A stretch of DNA of 64,000 bases from the NCBI GenBank assembly GCA_047602295.1, contig JASGHP010000001.1:4278001-4342000 (forward strand). The letters are read 5' to 3'. Shown here piece after piece: positions 33,913-41,498 of the stretch; within the stretch, counting starts at the first letter, position 1, and every line of letters starts with the position of its first letter. The notes beneath the pieces were generated by a model, which saw nothing but the letters and a program-made list of their open reading frames with translations, did not search any database and was not told the origin of the DNA. The stretch comes from JACMLD01 sp047602295. GTDB taxonomy: Bacteria; Bacteroidota; Bacteroidia; Chitinophagales; Chitinophagaceae. The position numbers and the translations under genes were made by a program.

Positions 33913-35881
33913 ACTTTTCCCGCACAAACACCAGCCTGTTCAATATCAACTTGTCTTTGCCTGCACTTGTTTTAAAATGAATGCTGATACTGTTTCTTGA
34001 AAGTGTATGTTCAAACGTTGCAATAGCATATCCTTTTTCTATTTGATCTGCATCTGCGTTTCCATTTATCCAGCCGGAAATATTATGCTGCCCCTGCCAG
34101 AATGAAAAAGAATCGCCTGCTGCATTGCGCACAAAATCTGCCAGCAATTTGTATTTGCCAAAAGGCAATTCTGCAATAGAAATCTTTAAGCCTGATTCAT
34201 CGGTTGCAGTATACGTATAGCTTAACCCACCTGTATTGTATTTCCATGCGGTAGCAACGCCGATATTATTTTCAATAGTTGCATTCATTAACTGAGGGTA
34301 CATAATAAGCGTGTCCGGCACGTACACTTTTGTATTTCCATTGTTCGGTTTAATTATTAGGGAATCATCCGGCGCAGTATCTCCATAATAAAAACCCAGC
34401 GAAGTATAAATAACCGGCACATGATTGCCGGAAGGTCCGTGTTCTATTGTATGGTAAATACTTTTTTCAAAAGACATTTTATCTGAGAGACAGAAACGAT
34501 AAGCCCCTGTCCTGCTGAACGGAAGTGAGTAGTCGAGACAGCCATGCAGGGGCAGGCTTAGTTTTCCATCCCAGCGATCTGTAAGGGCATACCAGCCGCC
34601 ATTAAAATAATCTTCAGAACCTGTACCATGAAAACGCAGGGCGCCATCAATAACTGTAGAATCATCGCCTTCAAAAAAATAAGTCATGCCAGGATTGAGA
34701 CCTTGCGCCTGCAATACAGTGCCAATATAATGGCCACGGCCTTTTACCTGCAACAACAAATGCGGTTCGCCATCTTTCGTTTTATTATTCCACAAAGCAT
34801 ACAACCTGCCTTCTTTTGCAGGTATTCGTTTCATATCAGTATAAAATATTTTTACTTGCAGGCTGATAGGTGTTACCGCTCCACCAGTTCTATACAATAA
34901 ACGTATGGTTGCTTTCTTATCAAACGGCATCGGAATATAACAATAGCCGGTATCATCTTTTGTTCCCAACAACATACTTTGCATAGCGGGCTGACCAAAT
35001 GCATATCCCAAAAAATCTGCCAACGGACATAACACAGCAGGCTGTTTATCATCGTCCCATTTAATTTCTATATCTATCAACTTACTTAACCCCGCAAATG
35101 CTTTGGCGGGACTGATTTCTATTCCTGCAATTCTTCCACCGGTTGTTGCATCAAAAACAACAGCAGCTTTTCCTGGCTGTAGTGTCAATTGTTTTGAAAT
35201 GGTTTTTAATACCGCCTTGCTCTGCTGAAAATCTGTGGCTGCATCGTTGTGATTGTTCCAAAGCGTTGCAATATTCTGCAAATATTGCTTGTCAGTTGTT
35301 GACAATGTTGATGAAAAAGTTTTGGCAACAGTTGAAGAAGGATATAACCTGTACCCTATCTGGTGAAATTGCATTTTCTTACCCCTGCAAACAATCATGC
35401 AGGCTTTGTTAAATACAATAGGGAAATAGCAGTAGAATCCGCCAAGATCGTTTCCACACAGCGGTGCAATAAATGGATATACTTTACCAGAAAAAAGATC
35501 GCTATAACAAATAGAAAGACCAGGCGAAGCATTGCCATCAAAATAAAAATCCAGCGTATCATTGGTAGGCGTGGGTGTCCATATGCGATTGATAACACCA
35601 CAACCTTTTACATCCAATATTACCAGGCTGCTGTCTGCATTGCGTCTGATAAAAGAATTCTTGCCACTAAAGCCGTCATCGTTGCCACCTGTAATATCAT
35701 AACTGGAAATCTCTGCGCTGTAGCTGTTGGCAATGTATTCCGGCAGTTTTGTTATATCGCTCAAAGAAGACAATACTTTGTTTACCGTAAGGCTATCGGC
35801 TGATTGCGCATTGCCTTGCTCCATTGCAAAACACAATACAACAAACAATACAGCAATCATTTTTATTTTAGCAGCAATCAT
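33908..35881 (-). CDS. DUF2961 / glycoside hydrolase family 172 protein
   Basis: 657 residues with a signal peptide (about 1-25, ending GNAQS). The hallmark HGTGSEDYFNGGWY occurs at about 400, with RIWTPTPTNDTLDFYFDG and SDLFSGKVYPFIAPL earlier, as in GH172 (formerly DUF2961). Characterised GH172 enzymes act on alpha-fructofuranosides or arabinofuranosides. The C-terminal 130 residues may be a separate beta domain. It is transcribed 24 bases after GH43 and probably shares an operon and a substrate with it, plausibly arabinose-containing glycans (inference). Confidence 0.88.
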   Translation of the reverse strand: MIAAKIKMIAVLFVVLCFAMEQGNAQSADSLTVNKVLSSLSDITKLPEYIANSYSAEISSYDITGGNDDGFSGKNSFIRRNADSSLVILDVKGCGVINRIWTPTPTNDTLDFYFDGNASPGLSICYSDLFSGKVYPFIAPLCGNDLGGFYCYFPIVFNKACMIVCRGKKMQFHQIGYRLYPSSTVAKTFSSTLSTTDKQYLQNIATLWNNHNDAATDFQQSKAVLKTISKQLTLQPGKAAVVFDATTGGRIAGIEISPAKAFAGLSKLIDIEIKWDDDKQPAVLCPLADFLGYAFGQPAMQSMLLGTKDDTGYCYIPMPFDKKATIRLLYRTGGAVTPISLQVKIFYTDMKRIPAKEGRLYALWNNKTKDGEPHLLLQVKGRGHYIGTVLQAQGLNPGMTYFFEGDDSTVIDGALRFHGTGSEDYFNGGWYALTDRWDGKLSLPLHGCLDYSLPFSRTGAYRFCLSDKMSFEKSIYHTIEHGPSGNHVPVIYTSLGFYYGDTAPDDSLIIKPNNGNTKVYVPDTLIMYPQLMNATIENNIGVATAWKYNTGGLSYTYTATDESGLKISIAELPFGKYKLLADFVRNAAGDSFSFWQGQHNISGWINGNADADQIEKGYAIATFEHTLSRNSISIHFKTSAGKDKLILNRLVFVREKL

Positions 35882-35905
35882 AAGCAGGCAGCATTAAATA
35901 TTCGT

Positions 35906-36889
35906 TTACTTAAGCGAAAATCTCTCAACACCTTCTCTCGTAATAATTACCGGCTTTATAAAACCCTGTTCATCAAAATACATATGCTCTATGCAGGTTT
36001 CGCGTGAGTTGCCATCTTTTTCGCTAAGTGGTCGGCGATGATAAACAATATACCAAACATCTTTGCCCGGTACTTTTATTACGGAGTGATGACCCGCGCC
36101 ATTTGCAATAGCTGTATCCTGTTGCAGTATTTTTCCAATGCGTTTAAAAGGACCGAAGGGAGAATCAGCCATAGCATATGCAACACAGTAATCCGGTCCT
36201 GTCCAACCACCTTCAGACCACATAAAATAATATTTGCCATTACGGATGAACATGTATGGGCCTTCTACATATTTATCAGGCGTTATCTCTTTAAAAACAG
36301 TACCATCATCAAACGGGATGAATCCGGTGAAATCGTTTTTCAACTTAGCAATATTGCAATGCCGCCATCCGCCATAGATAAGGTAATACTGGCCATCTTT
36401 ATCGTGAAACACAAATTGATCGATGGGTTGCGCACCGTTGTAAAATTTATCTACCAGCGGCTTGCCCAGGTAATCTTTGTAAGGTCCACCGGGTTTATCA
36501 GATACAGCTACGCCAATACCTCCTTTTTCTGCATCACTCTGTATATCATTAGCACCAAAAAACAAATAATACTTGCCCCCTTTTTCCACAATAGCCGGTG
36601 CCCACATAGCACGCCTTGCCCATTTTACTGCAGCGGTATCTACAACTGCATGATGCTTGGTCCAGTTAATTAAATCAGGCGATGAAAATGCATCCAGGAA
36701 AACCTGTTTATTATACGGGGCGGAATAAGTTGGGTAAATCCAGTACTGGTTATTGAAGATGGCACCTTCCGGATCTGCATACCATCCGGGAAATAATGGA
36801 TTGCCGGATGTTTTCTTTGCAGTAGCAGACTGGCCATTGGCAGCAATTGCCAGTATAATTACACAATAAAATAGAATGGATTTTTTCAT
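35906..36889 (-). CDS. glycoside hydrolase family 43 protein
   Basis: 327 residues, signal peptide (MKKSILFYCVIILAIAANGQ). Five-bladed propeller motifs: PLFPGWYADPEGAIF (general base Asp in the ADP triad), then MWAPAIVEKGGKYYLFF and EGPYMFIRNGKYYFMWSEGG, whose Glu is the likely general acid, and GAGHHSVIKVPG. GH43 enzymes remove arabinose or xylose side chains or cut arabinan. It is first in a two-gene operon with GH172 (24 bases apart). Confidence 0.9.
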   Translation of the reverse strand: MKKSILFYCVIILAIAANGQSATAKKTSGNPLFPGWYADPEGAIFNNQYWIYPTYSAPYNKQVFLDAFSSPDLINWTKHHAVVDTAAVKWARRAMWAPAIVEKGGKYYLFFGANDIQSDAEKGGIGVAVSDKPGGPYKDYLGKPLVDKFYNGAQPIDQFVFHDKDGQYYLIYGGWRHCNIAKLKNDFTGFIPFDDGTVFKEITPDKYVEGPYMFIRNGKYYFMWSEGGWTGPDYCVAYAMADSPFGPFKRIGKILQQDTAIANGAGHHSVIKVPGKDVWYIVYHRRPLSEKDGNSRETCIEHMYFDEQGFIKPVIITREGVERFSLK

Positions 36890-37012
36890 GGTAGTATAGC
36901 GGCAGAACTTTAACGGTTAAAAATGCTTAATTACTCAGCGAATTGATAATTTTAGGGTGCATTTTACAGCAAGTGCATTTAATAAACAATATTATTTTCA
37001 AGCTTTTAAAAT

Positions 37013-37531
37013 ATGACAGACACCATGAAAAAATATAGTTTGCTATTCTTTGCTTTAGCATTGATTTTATTAGTGGTTATAGTACCACAGCAATCCATAG
37101 CACAGAGCAAAAAAGATTCTGCAAAGATTGCACAAATCGCCAGCCTGGTAGATGCGCAACATTATGCATTTAAGGCACAAAGTGTAACACCTATGTCTGG
37201 CCGTTTGCGACAACTTACTTCGGATTATGATGTGCAGGTGGCAAAAGATGTAATCGTTTCTCAGCTGCCTTATTTTGGTCGTGCTTATTCTGCCCCTATC
37301 AGTTCTACAGATGGCGGCATACAGTTTACATCCAAAGATTTTGAATACACTACCACGCCAAAGAAAAAAGGCGGTTGGGATGTAAACATAAAATTTAAAG
37401 ACGCGGGTGATGCCAAACAAATGCAATTTACCATCTTCAATAATGGCAGCGCAACACTACAGGTAATCGGCAACAACCGCCAGCCCATTTCCTTTAATGG
37501 CTATATTACTTCACCCGCAAGAAAGAAATAA
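37013..37531 (+). CDS. DUF4251 domain protein, exported
   Basis: 172 residues (a second ATG four codons in, at 37,025, is equally possible). The signal peptide is followed by a DUF4251-type domain: AQHYAFKAQSVTPMSGRLRQ, LPYFGRAYSAPISSTDGGI and GWDVNIKFKDAGDAKQMQF. The family is found mainly in Bacteroidota; its function is unknown. The gene is followed 5 bases after its stop by the start of the TlpA-like protein, so the two are coupled and may work together in the periplasm (inference). Confidence 0.85.
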   Translation: MTDTMKKYSLLFFALALILLVVIVPQQSIAQSKKDSAKIAQIASLVDAQHYAFKAQSVTPMSGRLRQLTSDYDVQVAKDVIVSQLPYFGRAYSAPISSTDGGIQFTSKDFEYTTTPKKKGGWDVNIKFKDAGDAKQMQFTIFNNGSATLQVIGNNRQPISFNGYITSPARKK

Positions 37532-37536
37532 CCGCT

Positions 37537-38106
37537 TTGTTATTTATAAAGAAAAATCTTTCGACTATAATACTGCTGGCAGTATTATTTTTTGTGCCGA
37601 ACGCAAAAGCTTTTTTGCTAAAGGGATTGCTGGGCACAGGCATATTTAATGCAAGTACCAGCAAGCAAGCAATTGATACTAATCCGGATGCATTGGCGGG
37701 TATTTCATTTATTAATAGCCAGGGAGAACGCATCAGCATTAGCGATCTAAAAGGGAAAACGGTATTTATTAATTTCTGGGCAACCTGGTGCCCGCCCTGT
37801 GTAGCAGAAATGGGCGGCATTAATGCATTGTACAACCGTTTAAAAGATAATCCGCAAATTGTTTTTGTATTGGTAGATGCGGATGGCGATTTAAAACAAT
37901 CGCAGGCATTTATGCAAAAACATCAATACAACCTGCCTTTGTATTCTATCTCAAGCGCTGTACCCGAAGCATTGTACAGCGGCACTTTACCTACTACTTT
38001 AGTAGTTGATGCTAATGGCAAGTTGATTAAAAAACATGAAGGCATTGCGAATTACAACACAGATGCGATGGTTGATTTCTTATTAAAAGCAGGGAGAGGC
38101 AATTAG
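37537..38106 (+). CDS. TlpA-like thioredoxin-fold protein (membrane or exported)
   Basis: 189 residues. An N-terminal hydrophobic segment (about 9-24) is a signal peptide or anchor. A thioredoxin-like domain follows with FINFWATWCPPCVAEM, which carries the redox CPPC, and the cis-Pro loop LPTTLVVDANG. Such proteins reduce periplasmic disulfides, for instance in cytochrome maturation or as DUF4251-associated oxidoreductases. The start is a TTG at 37,537: no ATG precedes the CPPC motif in this frame, an upstream in-frame stop lies at 37,495, and the TTG is 5 bases after the DUF4251 stop, fitting translational coupling. Confidence 0.85.
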   Translation: MLFIKKNLSTIILLAVLFFVPNAKAFLLKGLLGTGIFNASTSKQAIDTNPDALAGISFINSQGERISISDLKGKTVFINFWATWCPPCVAEMGGINALYNRLKDNPQIVFVLVDADGDLKQSQAFMQKHQYNLPLYSISSAVPEALYSGTLPTTLVVDANGKLIKKHEGIANYNTDAMVDFLLKAGRGN

Positions 38107-38135
38107 TAATTAATAATTAGCAATTAGTAATTGGG
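38100..38135. repeat. AT-rich word array (ATTAGTAATTAATAATT)
   Basis: Stutter of ATTAGTAATTAATAATTAG words at the end of the TlpA-like gene, closely related to 3,036-3,067. Confidence 0.45.
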
Positions 38136-38219
38136 GTGGCTGATTGATTTGCTGTGTTCTTATATTCAGCCGCATAACACTGAGACGATTTTAAATGCAA
38201 CAACCATCGGGATAATCTT

Positions 38220-38470
38220 TGTTCCTGGCTCCGCGAAATACTCCATCGGAGTGTCCTGTTTGTAGAATATTGTTTTTAGCGAATGCGCCTGTAGGGCGCA
38301 CCTGTGCATATATGCATGTTGCAAATGTTAACGACGTAATAATTGATAACAAAAAAGATTTACAAAAAATGTTTTTGTAAATCTTTTTTATACCAGATGG
38401 CTCCTACGGAGCCGAAACGCCGCTTTATTTTTTTCTACAAACAGGGAGCTCCCATAGAGCTGTTCTATAC
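38220..38470. repeat. composite REP-like element with nested inverted repeats
   Basis: The outer arms, 38,241-38,267 (CTCCATCGGAG then TCCTGTTTGTAGAA) and about 38,433-38,459, whose complement reads CTCTATGGGAG then CCCTGTTTGTAGAA, match at 22 of 27 bases. Inside are GGCTCC-TAC-GGAGCC (38,399-38,413), TGCGCC/GGCGCA (about 38,284-38,300) and a perfect 18-base A/T stem at 38,351-38,389. The stem may terminate both convergent genes (TlpA-like and fucosidase). The layout resembles mobile REP-type elements; no transposase is nearby. Confidence 0.65.
38351..38389. terminator. perfect 18-base palindrome, possible bidirectional terminator
   Basis: AAAAAAGATTTACAAAAA at 38,351-38,368, loop ATG, and its exact complement at 38,372-38,389. 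It is symmetrical with A- and T-runs on both sides and lies between convergent genes, so it could end both transcripts. The stem has few G/C pairs. Confidence 0.5.
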
Positions 38471-38516
38471 AATAGTACATGCTGACACGAACTAAGGCGT
38501 CTCAATTCGAAGCAAA

Positions 38517-38552
38517 CGAACTAACAGCTTGCAGCTAGCAGCTAAAAGCTTA
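38517..38552. repeat. word array (AGCTTGCAGCTAGCAGC)
   Basis: AACAGCTTGCAGCTAGCAGC followed by AAAAGCTT at the end of the fucosidase gene. The same words appear at 12,430 and 13,290. Confidence 0.45.
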
Positions 38553-39992
38553 TTTAAAGCTGATTCTATACGCAACTGCATGTTCGCTGGGGTAAGCTTT
38601 TATTGGCTTAATCACCAAGCCTGCATCCTGTTGCGTCCATGAAATTTTTTCGCTGCTGCCCACCAGTTCTACACTGGCAACAACGCCGTTGCCAGCTTTT
38701 GTACCCAATGCTTTTATAGTGGTATTGCCAGTGGGTATTGCCAGGCCAATAGCATAAAGTGTATTTCCTTTAGCTGTAAACCTTATATCATTAGACGTAA
38801 ACGGAACTTTCTGATCGCTAAATGAACCGCTGGCAGATTCTGTTGGGCCTTCACCAAAAACTTTCCAGGGGCGTGTGCCATAAATGGCTTCTCCATTTAC
38901 TTCCAGCCATTTGCCAGTGCCTAGTAAAGTTTGCGTTTCTTCATCGGTGATAGTGCCATCGGGCCTTGGCCCTATATTCAATAAAAGATTTCCGTTTTTG
39001 CTTACAATGTCTATCAGATTGGTAATTACATACCGTGCATCTTTAAACGTATTTCCTGCCGCGTAACCCCAGGATTGATTGCCAATAGCATCATCTGTTT
39101 GCCATGCTTCTTTGCGAATGCCACCCAATTTTCCTCTCTCTAAATCCAACACTGCAATACCATCGGGATAAGCCTGGTTTTTATAATTAATCACCACGCC
39201 TTTATTCCACTCAAGGCCTTTGTTGTAATAATATGCAGCAAAAGATTTTCTGTAAGGTGCCATTGCGGGTTGTTCAATCCACCAATCAAACCAAAACAAC
39301 TGCGGTTGATAATTATTAACCAGTTCTGTACAGCGCAATAACCAGTCGTTCATATGTTCCTGCGATGGCTCTTCATTTTCCTCACGTGCGGGCCCGTAGA
39401 AATCCATGTTTTTCTGATCCAGGAAATCGGATGCAAACTTTCTGCCACCATTCATAAAAAACCAGTGTTCTATACGGTGAGAAGAAAGTCCGAATACAAG
39501 CCCTTGTTTTTTTATTTCAGCCGCCAGCTCACCTACCACATCCCTGTGCGGCCCCATTTCAACCGAGTTCCATTTAGACAATGCAGTTTTATACATCGCA
39601 AATCCGTCGTGGTGTTCTGCTACCGGCACTACATATTTGGCACCAGCTTTTTTGAATAGATCAACCCATTTAACAGGATCCCATTTTTCTGCTTTAAACA
39701 TGGGTATAAAATCTTTGTAGCCAAATTTGTTGATGGGGCCATAAGTTTCTATATGGTGCTTGTTTGCTTTGCTGCCTTCGCGGTACATATCACGTGGATA
39801 CCATTCGCTGCCAAATGCAGGTACTGAATAAACACCCCAGTGAATGAATATCCCAAACTTGGCATCTTTAAACCATTCGGGGGTTTGATATTTCTTTAGA
39901 GAATCCCAATTGGCCTGGTACCTGTCTTGTGCCTGCATTACAGCAGGCGAAAAAGCAAAACATACAACGGCTAGAAGCAGTAATTTTTTCAT
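38550..39992 (-). CDS. alpha-L-fucosidase, glycoside hydrolase family 29
   Basis: 480 residues with signal peptide (ending MQAQD). Catalytic barrel motifs are KFGIFIHWGVYSVPAFGSEW (about 45-64), YVVPVAEHHDGFAMYKT (about 120-137), and QLFWFDWWIEQP, in which D236 is the expected nucleophile. NGNLLLNIGPRPDG is the usual later motif, followed by a C-terminal beta domain. It releases L-fucose from glycans in the periplasm or outside. Size is normal for bacterial GH29. It is transcribed alone; the GH43/GH172 operon is 1.7 kb away. Confidence 0.94.
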   Translation of the reverse strand: MKKLLLLAVVCFAFSPAVMQAQDRYQANWDSLKKYQTPEWFKDAKFGIFIHWGVYSVPAFGSEWYPRDMYREGSKANKHHIETYGPINKFGYKDFIPMFKAEKWDPVKWVDLFKKAGAKYVVPVAEHHDGFAMYKTALSKWNSVEMGPHRDVVGELAAEIKKQGLVFGLSSHRIEHWFFMNGGRKFASDFLDQKNMDFYGPAREENEEPSQEHMNDWLLRCTELVNNYQPQLFWFDWWIEQPAMAPYRKSFAAYYYNKGLEWNKGVVINYKNQAYPDGIAVLDLERGKLGGIRKEAWQTDDAIGNQSWGYAAGNTFKDARYVITNLIDIVSKNGNLLLNIGPRPDGTITDEETQTLLGTGKWLEVNGEAIYGTRPWKVFGEGPTESASGSFSDQKVPFTSNDIRFTAKGNTLYAIGLAIPTGNTTIKALGTKAGNGVVASVELVGSSEKISWTQQDAGLVIKPIKAYPSEHAVAYRISFK

Positions 39993-40343
39993 GCAGCAAA
40001 TAAATGAAGGTTACAAAATAATGATGCCCTAAATTAAGAGAATCGGCGCATTTGCACGTGGCTTTACCAATAGCAGGAACACATCCTGGTTGTGCCCCAA
40101 AACACTTGATGATAAACTGCGTAACTGTAAAGCCGCATCAGGCAAGGTTTTGCTGGGCATAGTATACAGCATTTATTATTGCTAAGGCATTCTGAACGTT
40201 GAATAATGGTTTACATATAGCAATAAATTGTTTCAATAATAGAAGTAAGTAAAAGATACCAAAGCCGCCACCCACACGTTATGCTATTGTAAAAAACCAT
40301 TGACGCATAACCCTGATCAACCCTTTATTGCTTATCCACCAAC
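39993..40343. other. intergenic region, nothing recognised
   Basis: About 350 bases between divergent fucosidase and FIST genes. No open frame, stem or promoter box stands out. Confidence 0.4.
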
Positions 40344-41498
40344 ATGAAAACAGCCTTATACAATTTCCAATCCGGCAAACTCAGCCTTCAGCCAAAAAGT
40401 GATCAACTTAATAACCAACAGGTGCAACTTGTTTTATGCTTTGGCGATAAACAAGCCATTGCAGAAGCTGATGCCGATAAAATTCTAAGACAACAATTTC
40501 CCAATGCCGTTATTACTACCTGCTCTGCTGCTGGCGCTATTGCCAATACAGATGTAGAAGACAATGGCTTTATTGCTACTGCCATAGAGTTTGAAAAAAC
40601 TACCGTGCACAGCCATTCTGTAAACATCAATGATTTTGCCAACAGCTACCAGGCTGGTTTTAGCCTGATGCAGCAAATCAATATACCAGACACACAATTC
40701 ATCTTTCTTTTAAGCGATGGCCAAAAAGTAAATGGCAGCGAACTCATTCGCGGTATTAATGAAGCCAATACAACCAATATACCTGTTAGCGGTGGGCTTG
40801 CAGCAGATGGCTATCATTTTGTTTCAACGCTTACCGGCATAAACGGCAAGCCCGGCGAAGGAAATATTATTGCCATTGCACTTTCCGGCAAACACCTGGT
40901 GGTAAACCACGGTACAGAAGCCGGTTGGGAAAACTTTGGACCGGAACGTGTTGTTACCAAAGCTACCAATAACCGTTTGTTTGAGATTGATGGCAAGAAT
41001 GCACTCGAACTCTATAAAAAATATTTAGGAAAAGAAGCAGATGCATTGCCAGGCTCTGCATTGTTCTTCCCGCTTTCATTAAAACTTTCTGAAGAAGCTG
41101 ACCCGCTGGTAAGAACCATACTTTCTGTTGACAATACCAACGATAGCATGGTCTTTGCCGGCGATGTACCGGAAGGTTCTAAAGTGCGTTTTATGCGTGC
41201 CAACCTGGACAGGCTAACAAATGCCGCTACTAACGCAGCCGTACAAACGCTGAATGGTAAAAAACAAATACCCAAGCTAGCCATATTGGTAAGTTGTGTG
41301 GGACGGAAACTTGTATTGAATGAAAGAACAGACGAGGAACTTACAGCAGTAGATGAAGTTTTTGGCGGAAAAACTATTTTATCAGGTTTTTATTCATATG
41401 GAGAAATTGCCCCCTGCTTATCCAAAGACAGCTCTCAATTACACAATCAAACCATGTCAATTACTACCTTCTATGAAATTGAACAGGCTGCTCAATAA
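40344..41498 (+). CDS. FIST domain sensory protein
   Basis: 384 residues, no signal peptide or membrane segment. The N-terminal FIST part (about 30-220) has VVTKATNNRLFEIDGKNALE at its end, and the FIST_C part (about 225-375) ends GFYSYGEIAP, as in the family. FIST proteins are cytoplasmic sensors, found alone or fused to kinases; one, NosP of Pseudomonas, binds haem and nitric oxide and controls the kinase NahK. The kinase gene overlaps this one by 26 bases, so this is probably its input subunit. Several histidines (such as HSHSVN, HFVS) could bind haem; none is proven. Confidence 0.88.
   Translation: MKTALYNFQSGKLSLQPKSDQLNNQQVQLVLCFGDKQAIAEADADKILRQQFPNAVITTCSAAGAIANTDVEDNGFIATAIEFEKTTVHSHSVNINDFANSYQAGFSLMQQINIPDTQFIFLLSDGQKVNGSELIRGINEANTTNIPVSGGLAADGYHFVSTLTGINGKPGEGNIIAIALSGKHLVVNHGTEAGWENFGPERVVTKATNNRLFEIDGKNALELYKKYLGKEADALPGSALFFPLSLKLSEEADPLVRTILSVDNTNDSMVFAGDVPEGSKVRFMRANLDRLTNAATNAAVQTLNGKKQIPKLAILVSCVGRKLVLNERTDEELTAVDEVFGGKTILSGFYSYGEIAPCLSKDSSQLHNQTMSITTFYEIEQAAQ

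Noticed and set aside
36038..36673. 211-residue open frame on the plus strand
   Set aside because: Antisense to the GH43 gene, whose motifs are intact.
41353..41472. Longer N-terminus of the hybrid kinase
   Set aside because: The extra 40 residues are only the FIST coding sequence read in another frame; MKLNRLLNKQ at 41,473 is a better start.
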